Assembly (NCBI GenBank): GCA_937146805.1
Contig: CAKZRR010000032.1
Location: 1-64,000 of the forward strand
DNA length: 64,000 nucleotides
DNA from: an uncultured Owenweeksia sp.
GTDB taxonomy: Bacteria; Bacteroidota; Bacteroidia; Flavobacteriales; Schleiferiaceae
Reading direction: 5' to 3'
Part shown: positions 11,635-21,859 of the stretch, in pieces
Layout: each line of letters begins with the position of its first letter
Position numbering within the stretch: position 1 is the first letter of the stretch
The notes under the pieces: model-generated
Seen by the model: the letters and a program-made list of their open reading frames with translations, nothing else
Told to the model about the DNA's origin: nothing
Databases searched by the model: none
Position numbers and translations under genes: made by a program

Positions 11635-12372
11635 ATGAGCGAAGTTTCTGGAAAAGTTGTCATCATTACAGGTGCAAGTAGCGGGCTTGGAGAAGCAACG
11701 GCGAAAATGCTTGCGGATAAAGGTGCTAAATTAGTGTTGGGCGCCCGCCGTGAAGACCGTCTTAAAAAACTTGTAGATGAAATTGAATCTTCAGGTGGCC
11801 AAGCTACTTATCAAACGGTAGATGTCACGAAAAAGGATGAAGTCAAGGCGCTTGCGAAAGCGGCCATAGATGCCTATGGGCGTATTGACGTGCTCGTCAA
11901 CAATGCTGGTCTTATGCCACTCGCTCCGCTTGACGAGATGAAAGTTGACGAGTGGGATCAGATGATAGATGTAAACATAAAAGGCGTTATGTATGGAGTA
12001 GCAGCTGTATTAGGACAAATGCGAGAGCAAAAAAGCGGGCATATTATCAATCTTTCCTCTGTGGCAGGTCATGTTGTGTTCCCTGGAGCAACGGTTTATT
12101 GCGCAACTAAATTCGCTGTTAAAGCAATAAGTGAAGGCATTCGCAGGGAGTCAAATGGTGAAATTCGCTCTACCAACATCTCACCTGGTGCAGTGGCGAC
12201 AGAACTTACTGACCACATTTCTCACAAAGACTCAAAGCAAATGGCAGATGATATGTATGACGATGCTATCGATGCAGATGCTATTGCACGTGCAGTAACG
12301 TTTGCCATAGAGCAGCCTGGCGACGTAGACATAAACGAAATGATCATCAGACCTACCCGTCAGGAACTCTAA
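11635..12372 (+). CDS. Short-chain dehydrogenase/reductase
   Basis: VVIITGASSGLGEATAKMLADKGA Rossmann motif; YCATKFAVKAISEG catalytic YxxxK. Confidence 0.95.
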   Translation: MSEVSGKVVIITGASSGLGEATAKMLADKGAKLVLGARREDRLKKLVDEIESSGGQATYQTVDVTKKDEVKALAKAAIDAYGRIDVLVNNAGLMPLAPLDEMKVDEWDQMIDVNIKGVMYGVAAVLGQMREQKSGHIINLSSVAGHVVFPGATVYCATKFAVKAISEGIRRESNGEIRSTNISPGAVATELTDHISHKDSKQMADDMYDDAIDADAIARAVTFAIEQPGDVDINEMIIRPTRQEL

Positions 12373-12417
12373 TACAGCTCATTTCTAACGAAATGGTATT
12401 GATTGGCCGTCTAATGA

Positions 12418-12441
12418 TTAAGCCTGCAATTGCAGGCTTAA
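12418..12441. terminator. Bidirectional terminator-like palindrome
   Basis: TTAAGCCTGCAATTGCAGGCTTAA between convergent genes. Confidence 0.7.
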
Positions 12442-12454
12442 TTTGTTTCTGAAT

Positions 12455-12703
12455 CTAAAGTACTTTTTCGATGGCATACAATTCTTCATCAATGACCTGT
12501 AAGCGAGATGCAACAACGGCTCTCGCGTCGTTTACGCCTTTATTATAAAACGATGCGCCCATTTCTTTACTAATGAAGTCGAGAAGAAATTCTCCGTCAA
12601 ATTGACCAAGTTCCACGCTTAATTCATCATCAAAATATCGTTGCAGTTTAGCGACTAGCGCGTCTTTTTCCTCACGGGTAAATGCAATATCACTCATTGT
12701 CAT
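12455..12703 (-). CDS. DUF2164 family protein
   Basis: FTREEKDALVAKLQRYFDDELSVELGQFDGEFLLDFISKEMGASFYNKGVNDA. Confidence 0.75.
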   Translation of the reverse strand: MTMSDIAFTREEKDALVAKLQRYFDDELSVELGQFDGEFLLDFISKEMGASFYNKGVNDARAVVASRLQVIDEELYAIEKVL

Positions 12704-12724
12704 CCTTCATTTGTCACTTATAAA

Positions 12725-13017
12725 ATGTCACGTTCTTTGTTCTACCTTACGGTAGTTTACCTGCTTGCGCCAACCCTAACCCTCATAAAGATAAATCACT
12801 CCCTCCGGGTATAGAGAAGAAGTATGAACGAACAGGTGAATTACCGCCGGGTTGGGAAAAAAAGCTAGCCGTTGGAAATCGTTTAGATCGTGATATTTAC
12901 AACCATGCCCGCATCATTGTGCCTTTGGGAGAAGACGGGTTAGTAACAGTTCGTATTGAAAACAAAGTGGTACGCCTTATTCAAGCCACAAGGGAAATTG
13001 TAGAGATTTTAGATTAA
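12725..13017 (+). pseudogene. RcnB-like small (lipo)protein missed by the ORF track; apparent frameshift near its signal peptide
   Basis: One frame from ATG 12725 reads MSRSLFYLTVVYLLA. The -1 frame reads PACANPNPHKDKSLPPGIEKKYERTGELPPGWEKKLAVGNRLDRDIYNHARIIVPLGEDGLVTVRIENKVVRLIQATREIVEILD* with no suitable start codon of its own. Confidence 0.55.
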
Positions 13018-13348
13018 GCCTGCTCATATCTGAAAGAGAGCTTCTGATATGGAGCTCTTAGCTCACTTTTACTTATGGCTTACTATCAACATTTGAAAAT
13101 TGACTTGCCCTCACTCGACAGTAGTATCTGGAATCAACCATAGTTTTTTAGTTGGGTAGCCATCATGTTATTCCTGCAACACATCACGCAGGATATACTA
13201 GAGCCAGTTATTCTTTGTTGTAACATCAAGACTCAACAATCCCCAACTTAATGACTTGTTTAACACTTCTATAATAATGGCGGCGTTTCATTTTCTATGA
13301 TGAAAGTACAAACGGCCCCAATTGCAATAAAGAAATCAGGAACAAAAA

Positions 13349-14446
13349 ATGGCAGCTAACGCACTGTTTAAGCCTTACTCACAGGGCAACCTATCGTTAA
13401 CCAACCGAATCGTTATGGCCCCCATGACTCGTCAATTTTCGCCTAACGGCGTACCTACCAACGACGTAGCTGGCTACTATAAGCGCCGCGCTCAAGGTGG
13501 CACAGGTTTGATTATCACCGAGGGCACCACAGTAAACGATAAAGTCGCTACGATGGATGCAAATATCCCTCAATTCCATGGCGATCAAGCTCTAGCCGGT
13601 TGGAAAAATGTGGTAGATCAAGTTCACAGTGTCGGTGGGAAAATTATGCCTCAACTATGGCACGTGGGTATGGCGAGGATAGCGGAAAAAGCGCCTTATC
13701 CTGAACTTCCAAGTGCAGGGCCTTCAGGTTTATTCAAACCAGGAAAACAGGGCGCTGAACCTATGACCGTTGAACACATTGAATCCGTGATTACTGCCTT
13801 TGCACAAGCAGCAGCAGATGCCAAAACTATCGGTATGGATGGAATAGAGATTCACGGTGCTCATGGTTATCTAATCGACCAGTTCTTCTGGGAAGGTACA
13901 AACCAGCGAACCGACAGTTGGGGGGGTAACATGGAAAATCGTGGACGATTTGCGGTTGAAATAATTAAAGCCATACGTGATGCAACCGGTCCCGATTTTC
14001 CGATCGTACTGCGTTATTCGCAGTGGAAACAACAAGATTACACCGCTCGTTTAGCGCACACGCCCCAAGAACTAGAACAGTTTCTTCTTCCGCTAAGTGA
14101 AGCTGGTGTAGATGTTTTTCATTGTTCTCAGCGCCGCTATTGGGAAAACGAATTTGAAGGCAGTGATTTAAACCTTGCAGGCTGGACGAAAAAATTAACA
14201 GGAAAGCCCACCATAACGGTAGGGTCAGTTGGCCTGAATGACGACTTCTTCGGCGCATTCAAAGGGCAAGATTCCAGCACTCGCTCAGTCGATGATTTAC
14301 TTGAACGTTTAGACGCTGGCGAATTTGATCTGGTTGCTGTAGGAAGAGCGCTACTACAAGATCCGAACTGGGCAAACAAAATAAAAGAAAACCGCACCAA
14401 CGAACTAGAGCAATACTCTGGTAAAGCCTTAGCAACGCTGTCTTAA
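13349..14446 (+). CDS. NADH:flavin oxidoreductase, Old Yellow Enzyme family
   Basis: LTNRIVMAPMTRQFSPNGVPT; MDGIEIHGAHGYLIDQFFWEGTNQRTDSWGG; DLVAVGRALLQDPNWANK. Confidence 0.93.
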   Translation: MAANALFKPYSQGNLSLTNRIVMAPMTRQFSPNGVPTNDVAGYYKRRAQGGTGLIITEGTTVNDKVATMDANIPQFHGDQALAGWKNVVDQVHSVGGKIMPQLWHVGMARIAEKAPYPELPSAGPSGLFKPGKQGAEPMTVEHIESVITAFAQAAADAKTIGMDGIEIHGAHGYLIDQFFWEGTNQRTDSWGGNMENRGRFAVEIIKAIRDATGPDFPIVLRYSQWKQQDYTARLAHTPQELEQFLLPLSEAGVDVFHCSQRRYWENEFEGSDLNLAGWTKKLTGKPTITVGSVGLNDDFFGAFKGQDSSTRSVDDLLERLDAGEFDLVAVGRALLQDPNWANKIKENRTNELEQYSGKALATLS

Positions 14447-14461
14447 GCCCGATTAAATTAA

Positions 14462-14490
14462 GCACTAGCGCGGCAAAGTTGCGCTAGTGC
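14462..14490. terminator. Terminator-like hairpin between convergent genes
   Basis: GCACTAGCGC-GGCAAAGTT-GCGCTAGTGC. Confidence 0.65.
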
Positions 14491-16817
14491 CTCTCCCAAA
14501 AGGACTCAAAGTCTGATTTGCTGAGCGGTTTTGCAATGAAATAACCCTGCGCATAATCACAGCCCATGCTTTTTAGAATATCGTATTGTTCTTGTGTCTC
14601 GACACCTTCCGCTACTACCTTTATTCCGAGTTTATTCGCCATCACAATAATGGCTTCGCACAGCACCTTATCATTGCTAACGTCAGTCATCGACTTCACA
14701 AAGCTCCTGTCAATCTTGATAAAGTCTGTAGGAAAGCGCTTTAAATAAGAAATAGAGCTGTAACCTGTACCAAAATCATCCAACGCGATATCAACGCCTG
14801 CTTGCCTAAACTGGAAAAGCTTCTTGGACACCATCTCATTGGCTTCCATTAATAAGTTTTCCGTGACTTCAAGAAGTATAGAACGCGCAGAGATCTTCTG
14901 GTCTAAAAGCAGGTTTAACCATTGAGTTATATTAGATTCTAAATTGAAGTAGTGGCTAGGTGACGTATTAATACTCACCTGCAGCTCTTGACGGTTTTGG
15001 GCTTTCCATTGTTTGATATTGGCACAGACTTCATTAAATACCCAATTACTGATATCAATGATGAGTCCAGATTCTTCAGCAAGTGGAATAAATTCATCAG
15101 GTGTAATTCTCCCCTTCGTGGGATGCTGCCATCGAAGTAACGCTTCAGCTTTCATCACTTTCTGGCTACTGAAACATGCAATTGGCTGGTACTCAATAAA
15201 CAATTCTTTGTTCTTAACTGCATAGCGCAAATCATTCAACAAGGTCATTCTCTTGATTGCTGCAGTTTGCATGTCGTGGGTATAATACTGATAGTTGTTT
15301 TTACCGAGATCTTTAGCACCGTACATCGCTTGGTCGGCATTCTTTAACAGGCCTTTGACATCTTTTGCGTCGTCCGGGTATAAGGTGACACCTAGGCTCG
15401 CGCTAGTATGCACACGTTCCAGCTCTAAACTATAAGGTTTTACGATCTCGCCAAGTAGCTTTTGTACGACCAGTTCTATAGAACTTAGGCCTTTAATGCC
15501 GTTTAGGATAATGACAAATTCGTCACCGCCTAATCGGGAAACGGTGTCATCTGAACGCAAACACTGCTTTATTCTTCTGGCGCACTCAATTAAAAGCTTA
15601 TCACCTATATCGTGACCAAGCGTGTCATTAATATCTTTGAAATTATCAAGGTCTAAGAATATCACTGCTACCTTATCGCTCTCTCTATCGGCAGCCTTAA
15701 TGGCTAACTGCAAGTGATCCAACATAAGGTTTCGGTTAGGAAGTCCTGTCAAAGAATCAAAGTTGGCTTGCTTCCATATAAGTTGATTCGCCAGCTCTCT
15801 TTCAATAGCGATGCTAGCGATATGCGCGAACTGTTCGATTAAGCGCATTTCTTCCGCTGTCGGTACTGCTTTTTCTCTATGATAAATTGCAAAAGTACCA
15901 ATAGCGTCACCATTAGCTCCTTGTATTGGCTGTGACCAACAAGAGCATACACCAGCGCGCAATGCTAAATCTTTCCAATCGGTCCAAAAGGGGTGCGTAC
16001 TGATATCTTCAACAATGGTCGGTAAGTTCGTCGCGGCTGTATTTCCACATGATCCCCTGCCTACACCAAACTCAACGCCATCGATAGCGTCGTTATAAAA
16101 GTCAGGTAAAGAAGGCGCAGCACCCTTTTTCAGCTTGCCATCTTCTAATAGCAGGATACTGCAAATTTGATCTGTGTATTCGGCCTCTATAGCATTCACA
16201 ATGTCGTGGAGCACGGTATGCAATGACTCTGCATTTACCACTTTCTCTAAAATAGCGCTCCTCACTCGGGTGATTTTTTGTGTTTGAGCTAGCTTAAATT
16301 GATACTCCTCCAATTGAGTTGAGAGATCATTGAATTCTTGTCGCTGTAGTTCCGACTCTACAAGTTTTGCAAGCTGCTCTAATTGCTGTATTTGAACGCA
16401 ATTGAATATTTTTGGATTATTATCCGACACACATAGCGTTCCCACCGCAAACCCTTCTATCATCAGCCTAACACCCGCGTAAAATCGAATGTGAGGATGA
16501 CCAACCACATAAGGATTACTTTTGAAGCGAGGGTCCTCTTGAGTATCTGGAACGACTAAGGTTTTGTCCTGCGCTATAGCATGGGCACAAAAGGCGACAT
16601 CCCTTTCTGTTTCAGTCATATCGAGATTAATAGCCGACTTAAACCACTGCCTACTGTCATCGACAAATGTGACCGATGCGAATCTACAATTAAAAATGCT
16701 ACTCGCTAGTCGAGTAATACGGTCAAAGCGCTCTTCTGGTGGGGTATCGAGCACTCTCAGTTTGTTGAGTGCGGCCAGCCTCTCATTTTCATTTACAATA
16801 GTCGGGGGTGTGCGCAC
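14484..16817 (-). CDS. GAF-GAF-GGDEF-EAL cyclic-di-GMP signalling protein
   Basis: VSRLGGDEFVIIL (GGDEF); KAEALLRWQHP (EAL), DDFGTGYSS; N-terminal GAF-like RASSIFNCRFASVTFVDDSRQWFKS region. Confidence 0.93.
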   Translation of the reverse strand: MRTPPTIVNENERLAALNKLRVLDTPPEERFDRITRLASSIFNCRFASVTFVDDSRQWFKSAINLDMTETERDVAFCAHAIAQDKTLVVPDTQEDPRFKSNPYVVGHPHIRFYAGVRLMIEGFAVGTLCVSDNNPKIFNCVQIQQLEQLAKLVESELQRQEFNDLSTQLEEYQFKLAQTQKITRVRSAILEKVVNAESLHTVLHDIVNAIEAEYTDQICSILLLEDGKLKKGAAPSLPDFYNDAIDGVEFGVGRGSCGNTAATNLPTIVEDISTHPFWTDWKDLALRAGVCSCWSQPIQGANGDAIGTFAIYHREKAVPTAEEMRLIEQFAHIASIAIERELANQLIWKQANFDSLTGLPNRNLMLDHLQLAIKAADRESDKVAVIFLDLDNFKDINDTLGHDIGDKLLIECARRIKQCLRSDDTVSRLGGDEFVIILNGIKGLSSIELVVQKLLGEIVKPYSLELERVHTSASLGVTLYPDDAKDVKGLLKNADQAMYGAKDLGKNNYQYYTHDMQTAAIKRMTLLNDLRYAVKNKELFIEYQPIACFSSQKVMKAEALLRWQHPTKGRITPDEFIPLAEESGLIIDISNWVFNEVCANIKQWKAQNRQELQVSINTSPSHYFNLESNITQWLNLLLDQKISARSILLEVTENLLMEANEMVSKKLFQFRQAGVDIALDDFGTGYSSISYLKRFPTDFIKIDRSFVKSMTDVSNDKVLCEAIIVMANKLGIKVVAEGVETQEQYDILKSMGCDYAQGYFIAKPLSKSDFESFWERH

Positions 16818-16882
16818 AACTCACTCCTAAATCGAACACGGTCGAATTGCGCACATTGTGCAACACGCTTTCAATAGCGTGG

Positions 16883-18079
16883 TTAAGCCAGTTGAACATT
16901 ATTTCTGCCACTCTCTTTGGCTTTGTATAATGCGTCATCGGCTTCCGATAGTGCTGACTCAATAGTGTCATGATGTTCTTTTACATAAGATACACCCACA
17001 CTAACAGTGATATCAATAAACTTCCCGTTCACATCTAGAGGTTTTTTACTTATTCGATCTCTTAACTTTTCAGCTAACTTGAAGGCGCCTGCGCGGTCGG
17101 GGTCGGGGTCGGTATCAGGCAATAACAGTACGAATTCCTCGCCGCCAGTGCGCGCTACGCAATCTGCATTACGCGAAGACATTTTTAAAATTTTTGCTAC
17201 GTGCTTAATCGCTTTATCACCCATGTCGTGGCCGTGAGTGTCGTTGATACGTTTAAAAAAATCGATATCGATCATCACCACTGACAGCGATCGCTTGTAG
17301 CGGTGACTAGCCGCTATTGCTTGTTGGGAAACAATCTGAAATGCCCGTCGATTTAGTAAACCAGATAGGTAATCAAAATTAGCGTCTCGCTGGAGCTTAG
17401 TGGCAAAACGGCTTACCTTTGCCACCATTGGACGAAATATGAAAAACGCTTCAACTAATATGGTGAGGATAATGATGCCCAACACTACGTTTTGTGCATT
17501 TCTAAGGTCGTTTACTTTTTCCAAACTCTCTTTTTCATATTGCCCAACAATGTTGTGTAACGGTGTTAGCAGGTCGCTTTCTGCGAGTTGTAAAAACATC
17601 AAACTTCCGTTAGAAAACTGGACAGCGCCAACATTACCATTTTCTGAAAGTGCGGCCCTTATCTCGCCTTCAAATAACTTTATTTTCTTATCTACATCAG
17701 AGGGAGGCATAAAATAGAGGTTATACAGTTCTTCAGAAAGTGGGCTGGGTTGACCTTTTGATAATGCTTCAAAATGTGGTGCTAGCAGAAACTGATGGTT
17801 TTGCTTCATTTTCTCAATCGCAGCTATAGAGAGTCTTTTTGATTTTTGAGCGCCAGTTTGCAAGTAATCGACCGCAAACATACTGGCTCTTTGCGAAAGC
17901 ATGCGTTGCTGACCACTTACGTTAACAATTTTGCCAGTATTGTTCTGCTCTGAAATGACTTCATCTAACATGAAGTGAACAACCAGAGACAGTACCGCAA
18001 TCACTGAAAGCGAAATAACATAAGTTAGCGTTAACAATCTGCCTGGATTTCTTATCGTTATTGGATCTTCTGCGTTCAT
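16883..18079 (-). CDS. Diguanylate cyclase with PilJ-like N-terminal sensor
   Basis: NVSGQQRMLSQRASMFAVDYLQTG; two TM segments; ARTGGEEFVLLLP active site. Confidence 0.9.
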   Translation of the reverse strand: MNAEDPITIRNPGRLLTLTYVISLSVIAVLSLVVHFMLDEVISEQNNTGKIVNVSGQQRMLSQRASMFAVDYLQTGAQKSKRLSIAAIEKMKQNHQFLLAPHFEALSKGQPSPLSEELYNLYFMPPSDVDKKIKLFEGEIRAALSENGNVGAVQFSNGSLMFLQLAESDLLTPLHNIVGQYEKESLEKVNDLRNAQNVVLGIIILTILVEAFFIFRPMVAKVSRFATKLQRDANFDYLSGLLNRRAFQIVSQQAIAASHRYKRSLSVVMIDIDFFKRINDTHGHDMGDKAIKHVAKILKMSSRNADCVARTGGEEFVLLLPDTDPDPDRAGAFKLAEKLRDRISKKPLDVNGKFIDITVSVGVSYVKEHHDTIESALSEADDALYKAKESGRNNVQLA

Positions 18080-18249
18080 TACTGCGTTCCCATTATTTGG
18101 TGATCTACTACGTTAGCACTGTTGGAAAATTCAAATATTGCTCTTTAGTCTAGAAATATGCGTTAACGCTCCCCCATTAAACTTTATAGAACTATTTCGC
18201 CACGGCGGAAAATAACGCTTTTGCTGTTTTAAACGTAGCGTATAAAACG

Positions 18250-19152
18250 CTATTTTTTTATAACCAAGTAGATGCCACCCAACGTAGCTATTGAAGCAAC
18301 CAGGATCTGCATTGTGAGTGGCTCACCAAGCGCTATCCACCCCATCAGCGATGCTATGACAGGCACGCTCAGTTGCACTGTCGCGGCGGTGGTTGATTTG
18401 ATAAGGGGAAGCGCGCTGTACCAAATAGCGTATCCGCAACCCGATGCAAACACCCCTGATGCAAGCGCGTAATAAACACCCTCGCTATCTAAGACAAAAT
18501 TATCTGCGCCCACGAAGCAAACCACACCAACCAAAGGAACACAGAAAAACGCGGCATAGACGAAATTACCCGATGTAGATAAAAGGGCTGAGCTACTTTT
18601 TTTACCCAAAAGCGAATAGACGCCCCAGGCCATACCCGCCAAAACCATAACCGCGCCTGCTAAAAGAGGCGGTGCTGCCGCGCTAGGCAACAGTAAGATA
18701 ACAAGGCCTAAAAATGCCAACACAAACCCCAACCACTGCCATTTTATAAACCGCTCGCCATTGAACAACCCTACGGAAATCATAGTGAGTTGCACGGCAC
18801 CAAATAATAAAAGTGCCCCCGTTCCCGTGGACATTGAAATATAGGCATATGAAAAGCAGATAGCGTAAACGAACAACGAAATGCCACCGAGTACGCTGGC
18901 GTTGGTTTTTAGGCCATGAAAAAGGCCTTGAGAAGGCACGCTCCCACTTTTGCGACGTTGGAAATAAGAAGACAAAAGTAATAACGCTATCGCCCCGCTC
19001 GCTAAACGCAAGATAGTAAAACTAGCAGGATCTATATCGGTATTAGCAAGAGCCATGCGGCAAAGTAGCGAATTAGCAGCAAATGCAATCATGGCAATAG
19101 CGACCAATACAAAGGTTTTCAACAAACCGAATCTCCCTAGTTTTAAACGCAA
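18250..19152 (-). CDS. EamA/DMT family transporter
   Basis: Multiple TM helices; typical N-terminal FAANSLLCRMAL and C-terminal PVIASLMGWIALGEPLT motifs. Confidence 0.88.
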   Translation of the reverse strand: MRLKLGRFGLLKTFVLVAIAMIAFAANSLLCRMALANTDIDPASFTILRLASGAIALLLLSSYFQRRKSGSVPSQGLFHGLKTNASVLGGISLFVYAICFSYAYISMSTGTGALLLFGAVQLTMISVGLFNGERFIKWQWLGFVLAFLGLVILLLPSAAAPPLLAGAVMVLAGMAWGVYSLLGKKSSSALLSTSGNFVYAAFFCVPLVGVVCFVGADNFVLDSEGVYYALASGVFASGCGYAIWYSALPLIKSTTAATVQLSVPVIASLMGWIALGEPLTMQILVASIATLGGIYLVIKK

Positions 19153-19263
19153 AAATGCTTAGCAGTACACTAACTTATCCCGTAATGCATCGAAAAGTAA
19201 ATGCTTAAACGCAAGAGACAATATTTTACAACGACGTAGACAGGTCAAACTGCCAAAAACGAA

Positions 19264-19287
19264 AAAGAGGACCGAAAGGTCCTCTTT
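19264..19287 (-). terminator. Rho-independent terminator of purC
   Basis: AAAGAGGACC-GAAA-GGTCCTCTTT with a T-tract on the minus strand. Confidence 0.85.
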
Positions 19288-19313
19288 AAATTAGTTATTA
19301 CTTGATGAGAGTT

Positions 19314-20027
19314 TTAAAGCGATAAGCCTAAGCGCTCGGCCACTTCAATATATGTCTCGACTACAGAGCCCAAACCTTGTCTAAAGCGGTCTTTGTCCAT
19401 CTTTTTACGGGTTTCTTTATCCCACAAGCGACAGCCATCTGGTGTAAACTCATCACCTAGTACGATATTGCCATCTTTGTCGACACCAAACTCTAGTTTA
19501 TAGTCTACAAGCAACATACCCGCGTCATCAAAGAGTGCTTTCAAAACACTGTTAACCTTGAAGGTCAATGCTTTCATTTCAGCAATTTGCGCTTCGGTTG
19601 CCCAACCAAATGATAAAATATGGTAGTCATTTACCATTGGGTCGTGAAGTGCATCATTCTTTAAGAAAAACTCGAAAATAGGTGGGTTAAGCTCTTTGCC
19701 CTCTTCCACACCCAGTCTGCGAACTAAAGAGCCAGCAGACAAGTTTCTCACCACACACTCAACAGGGATCATGTCGAGCTTCTTAACCAAAGACTCAGTG
19801 TCAGAAACCAGCGCCTCAACTTGCGTTGCAATGCCTGCTTCTTCAAGCTTTGTCATAATAAAGTGATTAAACTTGTTGTTTACTTCACCTTTGCGTTCTA
19901 GCTGTTCAATCTTCTCACCATCAAACGCCGAAGTGTCGTTTCTAAAGTGAAGAATAAGTTTATCGCTATCATCAGTGTAATAAACAGTTTTTGCTTTACC
20001 GCGGTAAAGCTCGTCGCGTTTTTCCAT
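19314..20027 (-). CDS. purC: Phosphoribosylaminoimidazole-succinocarboxamide synthase
   Basis: [66 protein letters not shown]. Confidence 0.97.
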   Translation of the reverse strand: MEKRDELYRGKAKTVYYTDDSDKLILHFRNDTSAFDGEKIEQLERKGEVNNKFNHFIMTKLEEAGIATQVEALVSDTESLVKKLDMIPVECVVRNLSAGSLVRRLGVEEGKELNPPIFEFFLKNDALHDPMVNDYHILSFGWATEAQIAEMKALTFKVNSVLKALFDDAGMLLVDYKLEFGVDKDGNIVLGDEFTPDGCRLWDKETRKKMDKDRFRQGLGSVVETYIEVAERLGLSL

Positions 20028-20039
20028 TCTCAGTCTCAG

Positions 20040-21089
20040 TTATATATCAAGGTTATCTTCTGACATGACCTCAGCAAATGCACTGTAAAGGTCGGAAACC
20101 TGATTTGCTTCAAACGGTACACTTTCATTATTCATGAAGGTAACTGACGTGCGATCTGCACCCGCTCTTGCAACTTTCAAACGATAGTCACCTTTCTTTA
20201 GTAACTCTTTATCGCTTGAGAATAAACCATCCCACCAACTACCTTGATCACCATTGTAAGTGACAAATAATAGGCCGTTTGATTTATCTAAATCTTTAAC
20301 GTCAAAACCAAGTTTACGCAGTACTAACAGCATTCTTGGCCACGCTACATCATACTTAGCTTCTACGATATACGCCGCATCACCATCGGCATTAAAGCCC
20401 ATCTCGGTATTGATACCCTGACGGATACGAGCAATTCTTCGTGTCTCTGCTAGCTGAATTTGGTACTCATAGTGACCAATAACTTGGTTCAACACCTCAA
20501 CTTCTTCGCGACGTTCTTCCATTGAAGAGACTTCTGCAACCACATCGTTGCCCAATGTTTGCATATAGTCCTTTAATTCAACAGTAAGCGCAGCACTACG
20601 GCCGTGAGGTTTAACGTCTAAGCTGAATTCAAAACGTCGACCGATTTCGCTTTCTTCATCTATAAAGCTATACCAAGGACCTTCGACTTCTTTAGTTATC
20701 ACCATCCAGTCAGTAACCAGCACTTTCTCTTCTGGACTAAAGCTATCTACACCAATACCTTGTTCATCTAAGAAACTTAAAAGCGAGTTCCAAATTGCTC
20801 TACTCAACGGTTGGCTATCGTCAACCTGGTCAAACCAGATAGTCGCTGAGCTTTTACCCTCTTCAATGTGGGAGCCAGTTACTAATGGTAAAACAAGCGC
20901 AGGCGAACGAACCATCAAAGATTTGCCCACTAGCTTCGGGTCGGCCTCTTGGCCTAAGTCAGGTAATGCAAAATCACGAGAAAAAGCAGGTGCATCTAAA
21001 TCAGAAGGTACTTTTAGCGATTCTTGTTCTTTAGTTTTTAAGTATTCGTAGCTGCCAGACGCGGTTTTTCTATCTATTTGGGAGTCGTA
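20040..21089 (-). CDS. bamC: Outer membrane assembly lipoprotein BamC, 5'-truncated at a junction
   Basis: The ORF-track start at 20930 is an internal GTG. The frame continues upstream as YDSQIDRKTASGSYEYLKTKEQESLKVPSDLDAPAFSRDFALPDLGQEADPKLVGKSL and stops at TAA 21092-21090, with no start codon and no lipoprotein signal peptide. Confidence 0.85.
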   Translation of the reverse strand, partial: YDSQIDRKTASGSYEYLKTKEQESLKVPSDLDAPAFSRDFALPDLGQEADPKLVGKSLMVRSPALVLPLVTGSHIEEGKSSATIWFDQVDDSQPLSRAIWNSLLSFLDEQGIGVDSFSPEEKVLVTDWMVITKEVEGPWYSFIDEESEIGRRFEFSLDVKPHGRSAALTVELKDYMQTLGNDVVAEVSSMEERREEVEVLNQVIGHYEYQIQLAETRRIARIRQGINTEMGFNADGDAAYIVEAKYDVAWPRMLLVLRKLGFDVKDLDKSNGLLFVTYNGDQGSWWDGLFSSDKELLKKGDYRLKVARAGADRTSVTFMNNESVPFEANQVSDLYSAFAEVMSEDNLDI

Positions 21090-21092
21090 TTA

Positions 21093-21185
21093 TTCTTAAA
21101 CTTATTTATGTTTTTTAGAGGGCGTAGAAAATCTAAAATATCTGCGCAAAACACTTTAAAAGTAGTCACTCCAAACGCTGAGTAA
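21093..21185 (+). other. 3' end of an unidentified truncated Bacteroidetes ORF
   Basis: [30 protein letters not shown]; the stop overlaps the next ATG (TAATG), as in coupled operons; the 5' part is missing at the junction. Confidence 0.5.
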
Positions 21186-21859
21186 TGAAAAAGATCGTTA
21201 TCGCAGGAGGCAGTGGTTTTATAGGGATGCACCTGGCCCAATTCTTTACCGCAAAGGGATATCAAGTTATCGTTTTAACCCGAAAACTCAATCCACACGA
21301 CAACGATATCATATATCAGTATTGGGATGGTCAACATCTGGGTGAATGGGTTTCTGCACTGGAAGGTGCAGAAACCTTAATTAATTTGAGTGGTAAATCT
21401 GTAGATTGTAGATACACCAATAGAAATAAAGCGGAAATACTTAGCTCAAGAATTCAACCCACTCAAGTATTAGGGAAAGCCATAAAATCTTTAAAACATG
21501 CACCCAAATTGTGGATCAACGCGAGTACAGCCACCATTTACAAACATTCTATTTATAAAGCCATGACGGAATCAAATGGGGATATTGGAAATGATTTCTC
21601 CATGAGCGTGGCCCAAGCATGGGAAAAAGAATTCTTTAAATGCCACACGCCTCAAACCCGAAAAGTAGCCACTCGTGTTTCTTTGGTGCTCGGTGCCAAC
21701 GATGGGGTTTATCCTGTACTCAAAAGACTTGCGCAATTTAGACTGGGTGGATCTCATGGAAATGGCCTGCAAAAATTTGCTTGGATTCATATCCAAGATT
21801 TACTTCAGGTTTTTGATTTTATCATTCAAAACGACTGGATTTTTGACAAGAAGGTGGTA
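21185..21859 (+). CDS. TIGR01777-type NAD-dependent epimerase/SDR, N-terminal part only
   Basis: [62 protein letters not shown]; the expected C-terminal DUF1731-type domain is absent. Confidence 0.85.

Noticed and set aside
17095-17112. GGTCGGGGTCGGGGTCGG microrepeat
   Set aside because: Three-unit repeat encoding DPDPDRAG inside the GGDEF gene; too short to call a functional repeat or phase-variable tract.
21074-21265. Horizontal gene transfer or genomic-island boundary at the Alteromonas/Bacteroidetes transition
   Set aside because: No integrase, IS ends, tRNA, att-like direct repeats or target duplication, and core genes are broken on both sides. An assembly or library chimera is favoured.
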